A stretch of 64,000 bases of DNA from JAXGXT01 sp040772665 (GTDB lineage Bacteria; Bacillota; Clostridia; Lachnospirales; Anaerotignaceae): NCBI GenBank assembly GCA_040772665.1, contig JAXGXT010000003.1, positions 248,001 to 312,000 on the forward strand. The letters are read 5' to 3'. Shown here piece after piece: positions 8,831 to 17,450 of this stretch. The notes under the pieces were generated by a model. It saw only the letters and a list, made by a program, of their open reading frames with translations. It did no database searches and was not told the DNA's origin. The translations under genes and the position numbers were made by a program. Position 1 is the first letter of the stretch. The number at the start of each line of letters is the position of its first letter.

Positions 8831-10005
8831 TTTTGTATTATATAGATACAGCATTTAACAGCATACATAAATACGGGGAAGAGCTTTGCGGAGATCATAT
8901 TGAACAGGTTATTTTGGAAGACAGCAAAATTCTTGTTCTTGCTGACGGAATGGGCAGTGGTGTAAAGGCGAACATTCTTGCAACTCTTACCTCAAAAATT
9001 GCGGCAACAATGCTTCGTGAGGGTTCATCCCTTGAAGAAACAATTGACACCATTGTTCACACACTGCCTATATGTTCACAAAGGCAGCTGGCATATTCTA
9101 CGTTTACTATTATAAAGGTTTTTAAAGACGGTGTTGTTTATGTTGCCGAGTTTGACAACCCTTCTATATTCCTTCTTAAAAACGGAAATGATGTGCCTAT
9201 AGATAAAACCAAGAAAGTTATTAACGGAAAAGTAATTTTTGAAAGCACTTTTAAAATTGACGAGGACAGTCTTCTTGTTGCTGTAAGCGACGGGGTTGTG
9301 CATGCCGGGGTTGGAAGAAGTTTAAACCTTGGTTGGCAATGGAACAATGTAAATGAATATTTAAAGGATTTTTCAAAAAATCCCGTTACCACAACAGAAG
9401 TGACAAACACTGTGCTTGAAGTATGTCAAAACCTTTATGAAAATCAGGCGGGAGATGACACAACTGTTCTTGCTGTTAAAATAAGAGAACAGGAAACCAT
9501 TAATCTTTTATCGGGGCCGCCGAAAAATGCAGAGCAGGATTATGATTTTATAGAGGAGCTTTTACAGGCAGAGGGGAAGGTTGTTGTGTGCGGAGGAACA
9601 ACGGCAAGTGTTGTTGCAAGAACCCTTGGGGCTGAAATTGAGGTGGATATTGATACAATGACACCTGAAATTCCGCCTGTTGCAAAAATTCCCAGAATTG
9701 AACTTGTTACGGAGGGTGTTCTTACAATAAACAAAGCTATTGAACTTATAAAGGATTATCAAAACCCCGGCTTTAACTCAAAGATTATGGCGAAGCTTCA
9801 TGAAAAAAATGCGGCAGCTATGCTTGCCAGGCTTTTAATTGAAAACTGTGACAAGCTTAACATATGGGCGGGGCAGGCGGTTAATCCGGCACACCAAAAT
9901 GATGAAAGTTTTCCCATGGATTTTAACTTCAAAATGAACCAGCTTAGAGAGCTTGGAAGGATTGTTGAAAAAATGGGCAAAGAAGTAAAAATTATGTATA
10001 TATAA
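8827..10005 (+). CDS. SpoIIE-family PP2C-type protein phosphatase
   Basis: This 392-residue protein contains the SpoIIE/PP2C metal-binding signature: LADGMGSGVKANILATLTS near residue 38, AVSDGVVHAG near 155, and GDDTTVLAVKI near 213. It has no transmembrane segment, so it is a soluble serine/threonine phosphatase, not SpoIIE itself. A C-terminal region of about 160 residues has no obvious family match by eye. The start overlaps the sensory hydrogenase stop by 4 bp and the next gene is a second hydrogenase, so the phosphatase is probably the output of hydrogenase-based sensing. Its target is unknown. Confidence 0.87.
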   Translation: MILYYIDTAFNSIHKYGEELCGDHIEQVILEDSKILVLADGMGSGVKANILATLTSKIAATMLREGSSLEETIDTIVHTLPICSQRQLAYSTFTIIKVFKDGVVYVAEFDNPSIFLLKNGNDVPIDKTKKVINGKVIFESTFKIDEDSLLVAVSDGVVHAGVGRSLNLGWQWNNVNEYLKDFSKNPVTTTEVTNTVLEVCQNLYENQAGDDTTVLAVKIREQETINLLSGPPKNAEQDYDFIEELLQAEGKVVVCGGTTASVVARTLGAEIEVDIDTMTPEIPPVAKIPRIELVTEGVLTINKAIELIKDYQNPGFNSKIMAKLHEKNAAAMLARLLIENCDKLNIWAGQAVNPAHQNDESFPMDFNFKMNQLRELGRIVEKMGKEVKIMYI

Positions 10006-10027
10006 CTACCAAACGAAGGAGAACTGT

Positions 10028-11500
10028 ATGAGAAAGTTTGAAAGCAATGTTCAGTATACAAAATATCTTGTTAATAAGGAACTGGCTAAAAGATATTTAC
10101 AGGGTCAGGATCTTAACGAGGTTATTGACGACATTGTTGAAACAATAATTCCCGGCCCTAAGCCTATGACAAGATGCTGTATATATAAAGAGCGTCATAT
10201 TATAAAAGAAAGAGCAAAGTTTATTATTAACCCTCTTGAGGGGGATAATGTGATTCATATTTTAAGAAGCGCATGTGATGAGTGCCCCATTGACAGATAT
10301 GTTGTTACGGAAGCGTGCCGAGGGTGTCTTGCCCACAGATGTATTGATGTCTGCCCCAAGGATGCCATTATTTTTGTAGGCAAAAGAGCATATATTAATC
10401 AGGAGTTATGCATTGAATGCGGAAAATGCAAAGCTGTTTGCCCTTTTGGGGCAATAAGTGATGTGTTAAGACCTTGTACATGTGCATGTCATGCCGGTGC
10501 TATTATTAGTGATGAAGAAAAAAAGGCATATATTGTGGAGGAAAAATGCGTACACTGCGGGGCTTGTGTTTACAACTGTCCTTTTGGGGCGGTAATTGAC
10601 AAAAGCTATGTTGTTGACGTTTTAGACTTGATTAAAAAATCTGAAAAGAACACTAAATATAAGGTGTATGCCATTGTTGCACCAGCTATAAGCAGCCAGT
10701 TTACATATGCTAAAATTGAACAGGTTATTAACGGTATAGAAAAGATAGGGTTTTACCATGCTGTTGAGGCGGCGCTTGGGGCTGACATGGTTTCTTGCCA
10801 TGAGGCGGAGGAATTTGCCAATACAATTGATGAAAGACAATGGATGACAACGTCTTGCTGTCCGGCTTTTGTTAAATATGTTCAAAGGCATTATCCGCAT
10901 CTTATGAGTCATGTTTCTTCAACTGTTTCACCAATGGTTGCAATTGCCAAGATGATAAAAAGTACTGATGAAAATGCAAAAATTGTTTTTATCGGGCCTT
11001 GCACAGCGAAAAAAATGGAAATTAAAGAAGATGATTTAAAAGGTATTATTGATTTTGTGCTTACGTTTGAAGAGTTACAGGCTATGCTTGATGCTATGGA
11101 AATTGATTTATCAATGTGTGAGGAAACACCCCTTGACAATGCCTCATATTATGGCAGGCTTTTTGCAAGAAGCGGCGGAGTTACAGAATCTGTCAGGCAG
11201 GCAATTGAGGTTTTAGGAATTGACTGTGATTTTCAGCCTATTAAATGTGACGGTCTTGATGAGGTGGCAAAGAATCTTAAAATAGCCTCAATGGGCAAGC
11301 TTAAAGGAAACTTTATTGAGGGTATGGCCTGCAAGTTCGGATGTATTGGAGGCGCAGCATCATTAAGCCACGGGCCTAAAGATGTTACCGAGGTTGATAA
11401 ATACGGGAAGCTAAGCAGGGAGGAAAACAGTGTTCAGGCAACTCGTGTTCTTGACATGAAAAACCTTCATCTTGAACGTGATTATCCTGAGCTGAGGTAA
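10028..11500 (+). CDS. Monomeric [FeFe] hydrogenase, probably catalytic (HfsD-like, group B)
   Basis: This 490-residue enzyme should reduce protons or oxidise H2 using ferredoxin. N-terminal Fe-S clusters are marked by CRGCLAHRCIDVCP, CIECGKCKAVCP and CVHCGACVYNCP. The H-cluster loops are intact: TTSCCP (274-279), GPCTAKK (323-329) and MACKFGC (433-439). The complete CC pair contrasts with the Ala-Cys pair of the sensory-type paralogue two genes upstream. ATG 10028 is preceded by GAAGGAGAA. It is the last gene of the four-gene cluster; yaaA follows after only 5 bp. Maturases HydEFG are not in this window. Confidence 0.92.
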   Translation: MRKFESNVQYTKYLVNKELAKRYLQGQDLNEVIDDIVETIIPGPKPMTRCCIYKERHIIKERAKFIINPLEGDNVIHILRSACDECPIDRYVVTEACRGCLAHRCIDVCPKDAIIFVGKRAYINQELCIECGKCKAVCPFGAISDVLRPCTCACHAGAIISDEEKKAYIVEEKCVHCGACVYNCPFGAVIDKSYVVDVLDLIKKSEKNTKYKVYAIVAPAISSQFTYAKIEQVINGIEKIGFYHAVEAALGADMVSCHEAEEFANTIDERQWMTTSCCPAFVKYVQRHYPHLMSHVSSTVSPMVAIAKMIKSTDENAKIVFIGPCTAKKMEIKEDDLKGIIDFVLTFEELQAMLDAMEIDLSMCEETPLDNASYYGRLFARSGGVTESVRQAIEVLGIDCDFQPIKCDGLDEVAKNLKIASMGKLKGNFIEGMACKFGCIGGAASLSHGPKDVTEVDKYGKLSREENSVQATRVLDMKNLHLERDYPELR

Positions 11501-11505
11501 ACAAT

Positions 11506-12246
11506 ATGAAAATTATTATTTCGCCTGCAAAGAGGATGAAAGAGGATAATGATTTTATTTTACCCAAAGGTCTGCCTGTTTTTATTAAAAAGGCTGAGGT
11601 TTTAAAAGAATATATTTCAAAACTTAGCTATGAAGAGCTGAAAAAGCTTTTGGAGTGCAATGATGAAATTGCAGGGCTTAATTATGAACGATATAAAAAA
11701 ATGGAATTGCAGGGGGCTTCTACCCCTGCGATTTTGGCATATGAAGGTATTCAGTATAAGTATATGGCACCTGATGTTTTTGAATATGAATATTTTGAGT
11801 ATGTTCAGGAAAAATTGAGAATATTATCAGGGTTTTATGGTGTTTTAAAGCCCTTTGATGCTGTTGTTCCTTATCGAATAGAAATGCAGGCAAGGTTTAA
11901 AACAAACTTTTGCGATAATCTTTATGATTTTTGGAAAGATGATATATTTTTGGAGCTTATTAAAAATGAAAAAACGATTTTAAATCTTGCCTCTAAGGAG
12001 TACAGCAAGGTGATTAAAAAGTATTTAACAAAAGAGATTATGTTTGTTACATGCGTTTTTGGCCAGGTTATTGATGGTAAAATTAAAGAAAAAGGTGTTT
12101 ATGTAAAAATGGCAAGAGGCGAGATGGTTCGGTTCATGGCTGAAAATAAAGTTGAAAACATTGAGGAAATAAAAGGTTTTGACAGACTTGGGTTTAGGTT
12201 TAGCAAAGAGTTTTCAAAAGATGATAGTTTTGTGTTTATCAGATAA
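11506..12246 (+). CDS. yaaA: Peroxide stress protein YaaA
   Basis: This 246-residue protein begins MKIIISPAKRM, the conserved YaaA/DUF328 start, and carries the YERYKKMELQGASTPAIL and SGFYGVLKPFDAVVPYRIEM blocks. In E. coli YaaA limits intracellular iron during hydrogen peroxide stress and binds DNA. Here it lies 5 bp after the hydrogenase gene and 158 bp before a peroxiredoxin, which fits protection of iron-sulfur enzymes from oxygen. The association is inference from position. Confidence 0.9.
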   Translation: MKIIISPAKRMKEDNDFILPKGLPVFIKKAEVLKEYISKLSYEELKKLLECNDEIAGLNYERYKKMELQGASTPAILAYEGIQYKYMAPDVFEYEYFEYVQEKLRILSGFYGVLKPFDAVVPYRIEMQARFKTNFCDNLYDFWKDDIFLELIKNEKTILNLASKEYSKVIKKYLTKEIMFVTCVFGQVIDGKIKEKGVYVKMARGEMVRFMAENKVENIEEIKGFDRLGFRFSKEFSKDDSFVFIR

Positions 12247-12404
12247 GGATACATAATGGTGAAGCTTTTATATGTGGTTGGGATGTGTATGGCAAAGACA
12301 AGCATCTGATTTACGAAGTAAAGTGCTGACATTAAATCCACAAGGCTTTCATCAAACAGGCGAAATTTATGGTTGTGATAAAAGATATATAAGGAGAGAT
12401 ATTT

Positions 12405-12863
12405 ATGCTTGAAGCAGGAGAGAAGGCCCCTGAATTTATCCTTAAAGACAAAAGCGGCAGAGAGGTAAGGTTAAGTGATTTTCTTGGAAAGAGAGTTGTT
12501 GTGTATTTTTATCCCAAGGATAATACACCCGGATGTACAAAACAGGCAAAGGCTTTTGCCGAAAGCTACAGCAGATATGAAAAGCTGGGTGTGCCTGTTA
12601 TAGGCATAAGCAAGGACAGTGAAAGTTCACATATGAAGTTTGCCGACAAATATGAACTGCCTTTTATACTTCTTTCAGACATCAGCCTTGAAGCCATTAA
12701 AGCATATGATGTATGGAAAGAAAAAAACCTTTACGGAAAGGTTTCTATGGGAGTTGTGAGAACAACTTATTTAATTGACGAAGAGGGGAAAATTGAAAAG
12801 GTTTGGCCAAAGGCTAAACCTGACATAAATGCAGTTGAAATTCTTGAATATTTAAAAGGGTAA
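12405..12863 (+). CDS. bcp: Peroxiredoxin, Bcp/PrxQ type, one-cysteine form
   Basis: The 152-residue protein has the Bcp core: a GEKAPEF start, VVYFYPKDNTPGCT with the peroxidatic Cys44, and a normal C-terminal half. Most Bcp proteins have a resolving Cys five residues later (CxxxxC); here that position is Lys49, and Cys44 is the only cysteine in the chain. It must use a one-cysteine mechanism with an external thiol. The ATG follows AAGGAGAGAT. A bidirectional terminator separates it from the convergent degV gene. Confidence 0.92.
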   Translation: MLEAGEKAPEFILKDKSGREVRLSDFLGKRVVVYFYPKDNTPGCTKQAKAFAESYSRYEKLGVPVIGISKDSESSHMKFADKYELPFILLSDISLEAIKAYDVWKEKNLYGKVSMGVVRTTYLIDEEGKIEKVWPKAKPDINAVEILEYLKG

Positions 12864-12868
12864 AAAAG

Positions 12869-12911
12869 AAACACATTTTAATCAGCCGCAGAAGCTTTTT
12901 AAAATGTGTTT
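12869..12911. terminator. Bidirectional terminator between bcp and degV
   Basis: AAACACATTTT (12869-12879) is the exact reverse complement of AAAATGTGTTT (12901-12911), with T-rich sequence after the 3' arm on the + strand and A-rich sequence before the 5' arm, serving the two convergent genes. Confidence 0.7.
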
Positions 12912-12915
12912 TATT

Positions 12916-13803
12916 TTACATTTTTTCAAATTTTTTTAAGAAACAAAGTCCGAGGGTTCCCGGGCCTGTATGTGCTGATATTGTTGCGCCGATTGTATAG
13001 TTTTCCTCAAAGGTTATTTGGGGGTAAACTAAAGAAAGTTCTGATTTAAACAAGGGTATTTCGTCGGGAGTATCTGTTGCACCTATTGTAAAAAGATAGT
13101 CATAAGGATTTTCTCCTGTTGACTGGAAGTAATTTTTTGTTACTTCAATCAGTTTTTTTATTCCGCCTTTTCTGCTTCTGGAAACACCAGCCAGACTTAT
13201 TTCGCCGTTTTTAAGCTCTATAAGAGGTTTAATTTTAAGCATATTGCCTGCCGCCGCTCCTACTTTGCCTATTCTTCCGCCTTTTTGAAGGTGGTCTAAG
13301 CCGCCAACCATAAACATTATTCTTCCTTTATCACGAAGTGCAATGCAAAGAGCATTAACTTTATCGATGTTCATGCCTTGTTCTCTCATTTTTGCCGCTT
13401 CAAAAACAAGAAGCTGCTGAAGCCCTGTGGCAAACCATGAGTTTATTACATATATTTTTGCATTTGGAAAGCTTTCTTCAAGGATTTCTTTTGCCGTAAG
13501 AGCAGACTGATGCGAGCCGCTTAATGTAAGTGTAAGGTTAAAGCACAAAATGTCTTTACCTGCCTCAAGAGAGGGTGTAAAGGCATCTATATAGTCTTGG
13601 ACTGAGGGTAGGGACGTTTTTGGAAAGACGTTCCCTTTTGAAAATTCCTTGAAATATTCTTCCAATGAAAGCTCTGTAAGTTCTTTTTTATAAGTTTCTC
13701 CGTTTAAAGAGACATAGAAGGGTATTATTAATATATTTTTTGTTTTTGCAACTTGGGGTTGAATATCAGCCGCTCCGTCGCTGAAGATTGAAAATTCCGA
13801 CAT
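12916..13803 (-). CDS. DegV family fatty-acid-binding protein
   Basis: The 295-residue product has DegV-fold features: N-terminal FSIFSDGAADI, the SLPSVQDYIDAF segment with the conserved T/S-S-Q lipid head-group motif (KTSLPSVQ), a LTLSGSHQSA block, and VGGLDHLQKGGRIG. DegV/FakB proteins bind fatty acids for phosphorylation by FakA. No FakA gene is in this window. The start is preceded on the minus strand by ATAGGAGGC, and a good promoter lies upstream. It is monocistronic. Confidence 0.9.
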   Translation of the reverse strand: MSEFSIFSDGAADIQPQVAKTKNILIIPFYVSLNGETYKKELTELSLEEYFKEFSKGNVFPKTSLPSVQDYIDAFTPSLEAGKDILCFNLTLTLSGSHQSALTAKEILEESFPNAKIYVINSWFATGLQQLLVFEAAKMREQGMNIDKVNALCIALRDKGRIMFMVGGLDHLQKGGRIGKVGAAAGNMLKIKPLIELKNGEISLAGVSRSRKGGIKKLIEVTKNYFQSTGENPYDYLFTIGATDTPDEIPLFKSELSLVYPQITFEENYTIGATISAHTGPGTLGLCFLKKFEKM

Positions 13804-13861
13804 ATAAGCCTCCTATATAAAACAAGGTGTGATTGTTTTTAAAACTATGTTATATGGTTTT

Positions 13862-13890
13862 AATTTATCATTTTAAAATGTTTCTGTCAA
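13862..13890 (-). promoter_or_regulatory. Promoter for degV
   Basis: On the minus strand TTGACA (complement of 13885-13890), a 17-bp spacer and TAAATT (complement of 13862-13867) lie about 60 bp before the degV start. Confidence 0.6.
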
Positions 13891-13980
13891 CTTTAAAGCA
13901 TGGATTTTAAAAGAAAAAAGAATAAAAAACTTAAAATTAATAAGAAGTTTAAAAAAAGTATATAATGGGAATTAATACTA

Positions 13981-14046
13981 TTGACATATTTATTCTTAGT
14001 TGATAAAATTAATATTTTTGATTTTATCTTAGGTTTGTGATACAAT
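13981..14046 (+). promoter_or_regulatory. Two tandem sigma-A promoters for carD
   Basis: P1: TTGACA 13981-13986, 17-bp spacer, TAAAAT 14004-14009. P2: TTGATT 14018-14023, 17-bp spacer, TACAAT 14041-14046. Both have ideal spacing and point to carD at 14092. Confidence 0.65.
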
Positions 14047-14091
14047 GGTAAAGGATATTATTGACGTTTATTTATTAAAGAGGGTGTTTAG

Positions 14092-14571
14092 ATGTTTAAG
14101 GTTGGAGATAGGATTGTTTATCCTATGTATGGTGCAGGGATTGTTGATGCTGTTGAAGAAAGCAAAAACGGAGATGTTGTTGAAAAGCACTATATCATAA
14201 GAATTCCTAACGGAAATCTTAAAATAAAGGTTTCGGCGAAAAAGACTGAAACAATTGGTATTCGTCTTATAAGTGATGAAGACGAAATTAATTCTGTAAT
14301 TGAACAGGTGTCAAAAATACCTGTTGTTATTCAAAGCAACTGGAATCAAAGATACAAAGAAAATCTTGAAAAAATTAAAACAGGCAAACTTAGTGAAGTT
14401 GTTGAAGTTGCAAGAGCCCTTATGCTCAGAGAAAGAGAGAGGGGTCTTTCCAGTGCTGAAAAGAAAATGCTTAATAACGCAAAGCAGATTGTTGTAAGCG
14501 AAATTGTATATGCAAAAAAAATGGAACAGGAAATTGCTGAAGAATATCTTGCAAAAACCCTTTTAAGTTGA
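14092..14571 (+). CDS. CarD family transcriptional regulator
   Basis: The 159-residue protein starts MFKVGDRIVYPMYGAGIV, the Tudor-like RNA polymerase interaction domain shared by CarD, CdnL and TRCF, followed by a helical C-terminal half (about residues 75-159) that in CarD contacts promoter DNA upstream of -10. It probably stabilises open promoter complexes, especially for rRNA and growth genes. Clostridia commonly have carD before a PIN/TRAM gene and ispD, as here. Two tandem promoters precede it. ATG follows AGAGGGTG. Confidence 0.92.
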   Translation: MFKVGDRIVYPMYGAGIVDAVEESKNGDVVEKHYIIRIPNGNLKIKVSAKKTETIGIRLISDEDEINSVIEQVSKIPVVIQSNWNQRYKENLEKIKTGKLSEVVEVARALMLRERERGLSSAEKKMLNNAKQIVVSEIVYAKKMEQEIAEEYLAKTLLS

Positions 14572-14638
14572 TAAACTGATATTCTCAATACCCATATAAT
14601 GGATGGGTGTGGGAAAATAAAAACGGGGAGGTAAGGCC

Positions 14639-15706
14639 ATGCTTAAAAGGCTGCTGGAATTTCTTATTAGCTTTGTGTTTACTGCCTTTTTATGCATATT
14701 GCTTCAGGGGTTTTATGAAAACAATATTGAAAAATTAGGAGAATTCATACCATCTAATGTTCCGTTTGTTTCGGCCATAGTGGTAGGGATAGTTTTTTTC
14801 TTTGTTTTCGCACCTATGATCACCAATGCTATTTTGGAAATAATGGAGGATTTTGAAACAAGGCTTGTTAAAATGAGTCTTAAAGATCTTTTGGCAAGTA
14901 TTTTCGGCGTTTTTGTGGGTCTTGCAATTGCCAACCTTCTTGGTATTGCCATAAGCGGATATGGTGTTATAGGAACAAGTATCACTATAGGTATGAACCT
15001 TGTTTTCGGGTTTATAGGTTTTAGGGTTGCAAGGAGAAAAAAGGACGAAATCGGAGGTCTTGGAGGGCTTTCCGAGTTTTCAAAGCCCAAAATTAAAAGC
15101 GTTGGGGGAAAGCCTAAAATACTTGACACAAGCGTTATTATTGACGGGCGTATTCTTGATTTACTTAAAACAGGGTTTATCGAAGGAAAAATTGTTATAC
15201 CAAACTTTGTGCTGGAGGAGCTTAGGCACATTGCAGACTCTTCAGACTCTTTAAAAAGAAACAGAGGAAGAAGAGGATTGGATATTTTAAACGAGATTCA
15301 AAAACAAACAGATGTAAGTGTTGAAATTATAGACTTTAACACAAAAGAAAATCTTGAGGTTGACAGTAAGCTTCTTAAAATGGCTGAAAAAACAGATTCT
15401 TTTGTTGTTACAAATGATTTTAACCTTAACAAAGTTGCAGAATTTAAGGGTGTAAAGGTTCTTAATATAAACGAACTTAGCAATGCCATTAAGCCTGTAG
15501 TGCTGCCTGGAGAAGACATGCATGTTCCCGTTATAAAGGCCGGCAAGGAGTTTGGCCAAGGGGTTGCATATCTTAACGACGGAACAATGATTATTGTTGA
15601 GGGCGGAAACAAATACATAGGCGAAAGCATTGATGTTGTTGTGACAAGTGTGCTTCAAACAGCGGCGGGAAGAATGATTTTTACCAAGAAAAAAACCGAT
15701 TTTTAA
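14639..15706 (+). CDS. PIN/TRAM domain membrane protein (YacL-like)
   Basis: The 355-residue protein has four predicted transmembrane helices in residues 1-135, then a PIN nuclease-like domain starting KPKILDTSVIIDGRILDLL (about 157 on) with acidic residues DTSV, EELRH and VVTNDFNLN, then a C-terminal TRAM domain from about residue 290. This is the YacL architecture found downstream of radA/disA or carD in Firmicutes. It is a probable membrane-anchored RNase or nucleic-acid-binding protein; substrate unknown. ATG follows GGGGAGG. It is likely co-transcribed with carD and ispD. Confidence 0.9.
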   Translation: MLKRLLEFLISFVFTAFLCILLQGFYENNIEKLGEFIPSNVPFVSAIVVGIVFFFVFAPMITNAILEIMEDFETRLVKMSLKDLLASIFGVFVGLAIANLLGIAISGYGVIGTSITIGMNLVFGFIGFRVARRKKDEIGGLGGLSEFSKPKIKSVGGKPKILDTSVIIDGRILDLLKTGFIEGKIVIPNFVLEELRHIADSSDSLKRNRGRRGLDILNEIQKQTDVSVEIIDFNTKENLEVDSKLLKMAEKTDSFVVTNDFNLNKVAEFKGVKVLNINELSNAIKPVVLPGEDMHVPVIKAGKEFGQGVAYLNDGTMIIVEGGNKYIGESIDVVVTSVLQTAAGRMIFTKKKTDF

Positions 15707-15749
15707 AATGCCATAATATTTAGAATATATCAGTTTTGGAGGTAGCCCT

Positions 15750-16457
15750 ATGCTTAAATGCGGTGCTGTTATTGTGGCGGCTGGAAGCGGAAAAAGAATG
15801 AAAAGCACAATAAAAAAGCAGTTTTTAAAGCTTGAGAATAAAGAGATTTTTGCACTTGCAGCGGAGAGGTTTGAAGAATTTGATTTGATTTCACAAGTTA
15901 TACTTGTTGTTTCAGAAGAAGATTTAAAAGAAACCGAAAAGATAGTTTTTAAATATGGTTTTAAAAAAACAAAGATTGTTTGCGGAGGAAAAGAAAGGCA
16001 GAACTCTGTTTATAACGGGCTTAAGGCTTTAGACAGTGATACTGACATTGTGCTTATTCATGACGGTGTCAGGCCTTTTGTTTCTTCAAGGTGTATAGAG
16101 GATGTAATCAAAAAGACAGAGGAAACAGGAGCGTGTGTTGCCGCCGTTTCTGTTAAAGACACAATTAAGGTCTGTGAAAAAAATATTATAAAGAGCACAT
16201 TGGAAAGGGATAAGCTTTATGCTGTGCAGACGCCTCAAGGTTTTAGCTATAAGGCGATTTTGGCAGTTTATGAGACCCTTGGTTCAATGATAAGTGTTAC
16301 AGACGATTCTGCCCTTATGGAAGAGGCTGGGTATGACGTCTGTGTTGTTTCAGGAAGTTATTACAACATTAAAATAACAACACCTGAGGATTTGATATTT
16401 GGTGAGGCGATTTTAAAAAGCGGTGAATGGAGGAATGACGGCTTTGCGGACTGTTGA
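15750..16457 (+). CDS. ispD: 2-C-methyl-D-erythritol 4-phosphate cytidylyltransferase
   Basis: IspD transfers CMP to MEP in the non-mevalonate isoprenoid pathway. The 235-residue sequence has the nucleotide-binding start VIVAAGSGKRMKSTIKKQF, GGKERQNSVYNGL, IHDGVRPFV and the late ITTPEDL motif. ATG follows TGGAGGTAG. In many Clostridia ispF is next; here rnhA takes that place and overlaps the end of ispD. Confidence 0.95.
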   Translation: MLKCGAVIVAAGSGKRMKSTIKKQFLKLENKEIFALAAERFEEFDLISQVILVVSEEDLKETEKIVFKYGFKKTKIVCGGKERQNSVYNGLKALDSDTDIVLIHDGVRPFVSSRCIEDVIKKTEETGACVAAVSVKDTIKVCEKNIIKSTLERDKLYAVQTPQGFSYKAILAVYETLGSMISVTDDSALMEEAGYDVCVVSGSYYNIKITTPEDLIFGEAILKSGEWRNDGFADC

Positions 16458-16908
16458 TATATACACAGACGGGGCATGCTCGGGAAACCCGGGGCAGGGC
16501 GGATATGGCATTGTTATGCTTTACGGAGATCACAGAAAAGAGCTTTCGCAAGGGTTTAAACTTACAACAAACAACAGAATGGAAGCACTTGCCGTTATTA
16601 AAGCCCTGGAGAGCCTTAAAGAGCCTTGCAAGGTAAACTTATACAGCGATTCAAAGTATGTTGTTGACGCTGTTGAAAAAGGCTGGGCAAAAAAGTGGAA
16701 AGCCAATGGATGGAAAAGAAACAGCAAGGAAATGGCAAGCAACATTGACCTTTGGGAAAGAATGCTTAAAATTCTTGAAATACATGATGTTAAATTTATA
16801 TGGGTTAAGGGACATGCCGATAATGTGGAAAATGAAAGATGCGATGTTTTGGCAAGAAACGCAATTTTATCGGGGAATTTGCTAAATGACGAAGAATATA
16901 GACCTTAA
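16444..16908 (+). CDS. rnhA: Ribonuclease HI
   Basis: RNase HI degrades the RNA strand of RNA-DNA hybrids. The active-site acids are in VDIYTDGACSGNPG (Asp), NRMEALAVIKAL (Glu), YSDSKYVVDAV (Asp) and the distal CDVLARNA (Asp), with the KGHADNVENE handle loop. I chose TTG 16444: GGAGGA at 16429-16434 is 9 bp upstream, and it gives the usual short N terminus. ATG 16435 directly abuts the Shine-Dalgarno and GTG 16423 precedes it, so both are less likely though in frame. The start lies within the 3' end of ispD. Confidence 0.92.
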   Translation: MRTVDIYTDGACSGNPGQGGYGIVMLYGDHRKELSQGFKLTTNNRMEALAVIKALESLKEPCKVNLYSDSKYVVDAVEKGWAKKWKANGWKRNSKEMASNIDLWERMLKILEIHDVKFIWVKGHADNVENERCDVLARNAILSGNLLNDEEYRP

Positions 16909-16945
16909 ATAGTATATCTTTGTCTAAAATTAATAAAAAATATAG

Positions 16946-16974
16946 TTGACATGGGTTTTTTTATGTGGTATGCT
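16946..16974 (+). promoter_or_regulatory. Promoter for the cold shock gene
   Basis: TTGACA 16946-16951, 17-bp spacer, TATGCT 16969-16974. The untranslated leader is about 50 nt, ending in a strong AGGAGG. Confidence 0.7.
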
Positions 16975-17029
16975 CATAAAGTCAAAAGACAAATTATCAA
17001 TTTTTTTTAAACAGTAGGAGGATTTTTAA

Positions 17030-17230
17030 ATGAAAAAAGGTACAGTAAAATGGTTCAACGCAGAAAAAGGTTTCGGATTTATTTCTATTGAAGGTGAAGA
17101 CGATGTATTCGTACACTTCTCAGCTATCCAGTCAGACGGATACAAGACTCTTGAAGAAGGTCAGGAAGTAGAATTCGAAGTTGTTCAAGGCGCTAAAGGA
17201 CCACAGGCTGCTAACGTAACACGTGCTTAA
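17030..17230 (+). CDS. Cold shock protein (CspA/CspB family)
   Basis: A 66-residue OB-fold protein with both RNA-binding motifs: RNP1 KGFGFI and RNP2 VFVHF. It binds single-stranded RNA and DNA and acts as an RNA chaperone. Codon choice differs from its neighbours, with many TTC, GAC, AAC and GTA codons, as expected of a very highly expressed gene. A near-consensus promoter, AGGAGG ribosome binding site and its own terminator mark it as a monocistronic transcript. Confidence 0.97.
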   Translation: MKKGTVKWFNAEKGFGFISIEGEDDVFVHFSAIQSDGYKTLEEGQEVEFEVVQGAKGPQAANVTRA

Positions 17231-17312
17231 TCATTTAGTAATATAGTCAACTGTACTTATGCATTTGATATATAAAAAGAAGGATTAGAGCAAGACCGCT
17301 TTTAAAGCGCTG

Positions 17313-17343
17313 GGCATGGTGAAAATTCATCATGCCTTTTTAT
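17313..17343 (+). terminator. Terminator of the cold shock gene
   Basis: GGCATGGTGA pairs with TCATCATGCC (17313-17336, one G-T pair) and is followed by TTTTTTA. Confidence 0.75.
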
Positions 17344-17379
17344 ATTGTCAAAAGTTATTTTTATTTATAAATAAAAAAA

Positions 17380-17408
17380 TTGCGTATACTTGTCTATTGT
17401 GGTAAAAT
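17380..17408 (+). promoter_or_regulatory. Promoter for typA
   Basis: TTGCGT 17380-17385, 17-bp spacer, TAAAAT 17403-17408, 43 bp before the start codon of typA. Confidence 0.6.
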
Positions 17409-17450
17409 AATTCGGTTAGGTATGTATTTTATATAGGGAGCAATGATTAA

